From Linepithema humile (Eukaryota > Arthropoda > Insecta > Hymenoptera > Formicidae), in contig NC_090135.1 of the NCBI RefSeq assembly GCF_040581485.1, positions 1,591,001 through 1,655,000 on the forward strand: a stretch of DNA of 64,000 nt, in the 5' to 3' direction. The notes under the pieces are model-generated. The model saw only the letters and a list, made by a program, of their open reading frames with translations. It searched no databases and was not told where the DNA came from. Both the position numbers and the translations under genes were made by a program. Of this stretch, positions 62,129-64,000 are shown piece by piece. Position 1 is the first letter of the stretch. Every line of letters begins with the position of its first letter.

Positions 62129-64000
62129 TAATTAATTAATTAATCAATTAATTAGTGCTAATAGATCCGTGGGTGCCCCAATCCATTGATCTAAATGGAA
62201 TCCACAAGATCTAAGTTCAGGTTATAATCAAAATAATCATAATAGACTATGTCCAACCACAGATGAAACACTGTTGTTATTGAGTTCATTAATTGTTCAA
62301 ACTAACTTATTTGTGTACAACATTATTTCTATATATATACACTGTATGCGCGTACAAATATAAGAGTTATTTCATTAATAATTTCTTTGTTTCAGATTAG
62401 CCAGATAACCACAAGCAGTAATAAGGTAAGTTATATAATAGTCAATTAAAATATATGTATTATTGCATCAGAACTATCAAAATCAAATATCAATATATCA
62501 GATTCACAAATTTAGCAGTTATTATTAGTTTCATTTTATAATTGTTCCAATTCATTTAACTGTTCATGTCTATGTAATACTATTTCTCCATAATGCACTT
62601 ATACACGTTATACAAATCAAAGGCCATTTTATAAAATAAAACAGATTCTATATTTCAGATCAGCCCATCCTCACAAGAAAGCGGTAATTACAATCCCACC
62701 ATAAACAATCTTCTCATTAAAAATTGTAATACTAATAGAAAGCACCTCTTGGTACTATTCCTATGTAAAATGCACTATGTACATATTATGCAAAGTATAC
62801 AAGTCAATTCAGTAATTTCAATAATTCAGTAATTGTTTCTACTTTTCAGATTAACCAGAAACCACAAAAGCGTTAATCCAGTAGTTTATATCATTAGTCA
62901 AGATCTATGTATTGTTGTATCCATAAGCTAGCACAAGATATATCAAGTCAATATGGGTAAAGCACCATTGTTATTAATTCATTATTCAATTGCTCCATCA
63001 TTGTTCAATTGTTTCATTTTACTTACTTTGTCATGTTCATATCAGAAAACCATTAAAGAACACTTAATAATCAGCCAGTGAACCTCCACGCACAATATCA
63101 AATATCAAAATACACATACCGGTATAGATGACTCACTTATTATTTATTCAGTATTCTTACAATCCCAAATAACCAATATCCAGATCAGAATAGTCATTCG
63201 AATATAATAAGCCCTTATTGTAATTTTATTCTATCAGTAACTAATAGTAACCTTAATAATAATTAAGTACTCATTTACTTGCTTAAATAAACAAAATATT
63301 CACTACTTAATCACTTACTTATTTAATAACTTATTGTAAATTTAACTACTACTTTATTTTAGATCTATTTTAAATTTTTATTAGTATCAGTGTTTCGATT
63401 CACTTAGTTACTATTCTATCGTTTACATATAACTCAAAGATTCTAAGATTAAGGTTTAAGTCCTGTCAATATATTATTACTATCATTAGGTTCTAATACT
63501 TAGTTATTTCGGATTTTAAGTTTAGGTTTCCCTTCACAGCAATCACATAACACAAACACTTACTTTACATGTTCTATATACCATCCAGGATTTATATATC
63601 CATTTACGTAAACCTGAAAACCTCCGTACGTTGCATAGGAAGAACTCCTTATGATTACATAGCCAAATTTCAGTTTTCCCATTTAATCCTGGCTGCAAGG
63701 AGTAACATAACCAATATCCCTTCACCTATGATTAAAGGGTGCCTTCTATAAACGTTGCATAGAGATTACTCTCTATGATCCGCAACATCCATAACTTTTG
63801 AAGAATTCTGCAAACATATATATAATAAGTCACAGTCAACAAAGTCAGTATATCCGTTAAACAAATCACACTACCCAGATAACAAAATGCAGGCATAATG
63901 ATCTCACGATGCGCGCACGTGTGCGGATTATCCTCACGGACGTGAGTTCATGGCACTAGACAGATGCGTCCTCATTTGAGACTCATATCGTTCGCACACC
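62129..64000. repeat. AT-rich region with diverged tandem blocks 5' of G
   Basis: On plus, blocks TTTCAGATTAGCCAG-ACCACAA (62394), TTTCAGATCAGCCCA (62658) and TTTTCAGATTAACCAGA-ACCACAA (62848) are diverged repeats spaced 264 and 190 bp. A related block occurs 5' of D. Two CGTTGCATAG-CTCTATGAT-like blocks occur at 63630 and 63755. No gene was seen. Leader repeats of the D/G family are my best guess for 62129-63000. Confidence 0.45.

Noticed and set aside
1..64000. tRNA, rRNA, CRISPR, bacterial or viral genes
   Set aside because: Nothing with the needed structure or motifs was seen; all recognised coding sequence is eukaryotic mobile DNA or transposon-like.

Overview
The window looks like an insect chromosome segment, possibly subtelomeric and possibly from an ant or other hymenopteran (the order is inferred; nothing names the species). 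The main evidence is the arthropod telomere repeat (TTAGG)n. It sits in stubs of one to four units between consecutive non-LTR retrotransposons of the R1 clade, and these elements have the layout of the telomere-specific SART group: ORF1 with a coiled coil and three CCHC knuckles, ORF2 with APE endonuclease, reverse transcriptase and a C-terminal Cys/His motif, and a poly(A) tail abutting GGTTAGG. I saw no tRNA, rRNA, CRISPR array or conventional single-copy host gene.

Layout. 1-27.3 kb is a head-to-tail minus-strand array: element A (GC-rich, 3' end off the window), an extra 5'-leader fragment with seven 111-bp repeats, B (decayed, carrying a 2.2-kb foldback DNA transposon), C (gag only, no EN/RT) and D (AT-rich, nearly intact). 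28.2-31.1 kb is an intact Tc1-type transposon. 31.1-34 kb is AT-rich with an 839-bp palindromic MITE. 34.1-37.8 kb is the right part of a PIF/Harbinger element (last two transposase exons plus a complete six-exon Myb/SANT-like partner gene). 37.8-46.1 kb holds plus-strand retrotransposons: F (RT half only), E1 (5' truncated) and E2 (gag only). 46.6-49.5 kb is a second, nearly identical Tc1 copy. 49.9-55.4 kb is a decayed eight-exon gene combining zinc fingers, a tyrosine-recombinase-like domain and a Myb/SANT-like end. 55.7-57.8 kb is a MITE cluster. 57.8-58.7 kb is the left part of the Harbinger (transposase exons 1-2). 58.7-62.1 kb is minus-strand element G (ORF1 plus endonuclease only). The rest is AT-rich with diverged tandem repeats.

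How it fits together. G and F look like the two halves of one retrotransposon that a single Harbinger entered with a CAA target duplication. Harbinger exons 1-2 (minus, next to G) and 3-4 (plus, next to F) join in perfect phase into one 378-residue transposase. A single inversion of about 24 kb (near 34.0 to 57.8 kb), or a misassembly of the same shape, therefore explains why F, E1 and E2 are the only plus-strand retrotransposons. Undone, every retroelement points the same way relative to TTAGG.

Two RNA signals recur in the GC-rich elements. Four leaders carry a nested double pseudoknot of 83-88 nt with compensatory changes and a conserved CNAAG joint, matching the HDV-like self-cleaving ribozyme fold. 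The 3' ends carry a hairpin with covarying stem followed by a motif like GTCTTTWGAAGATTT next to poly(A).
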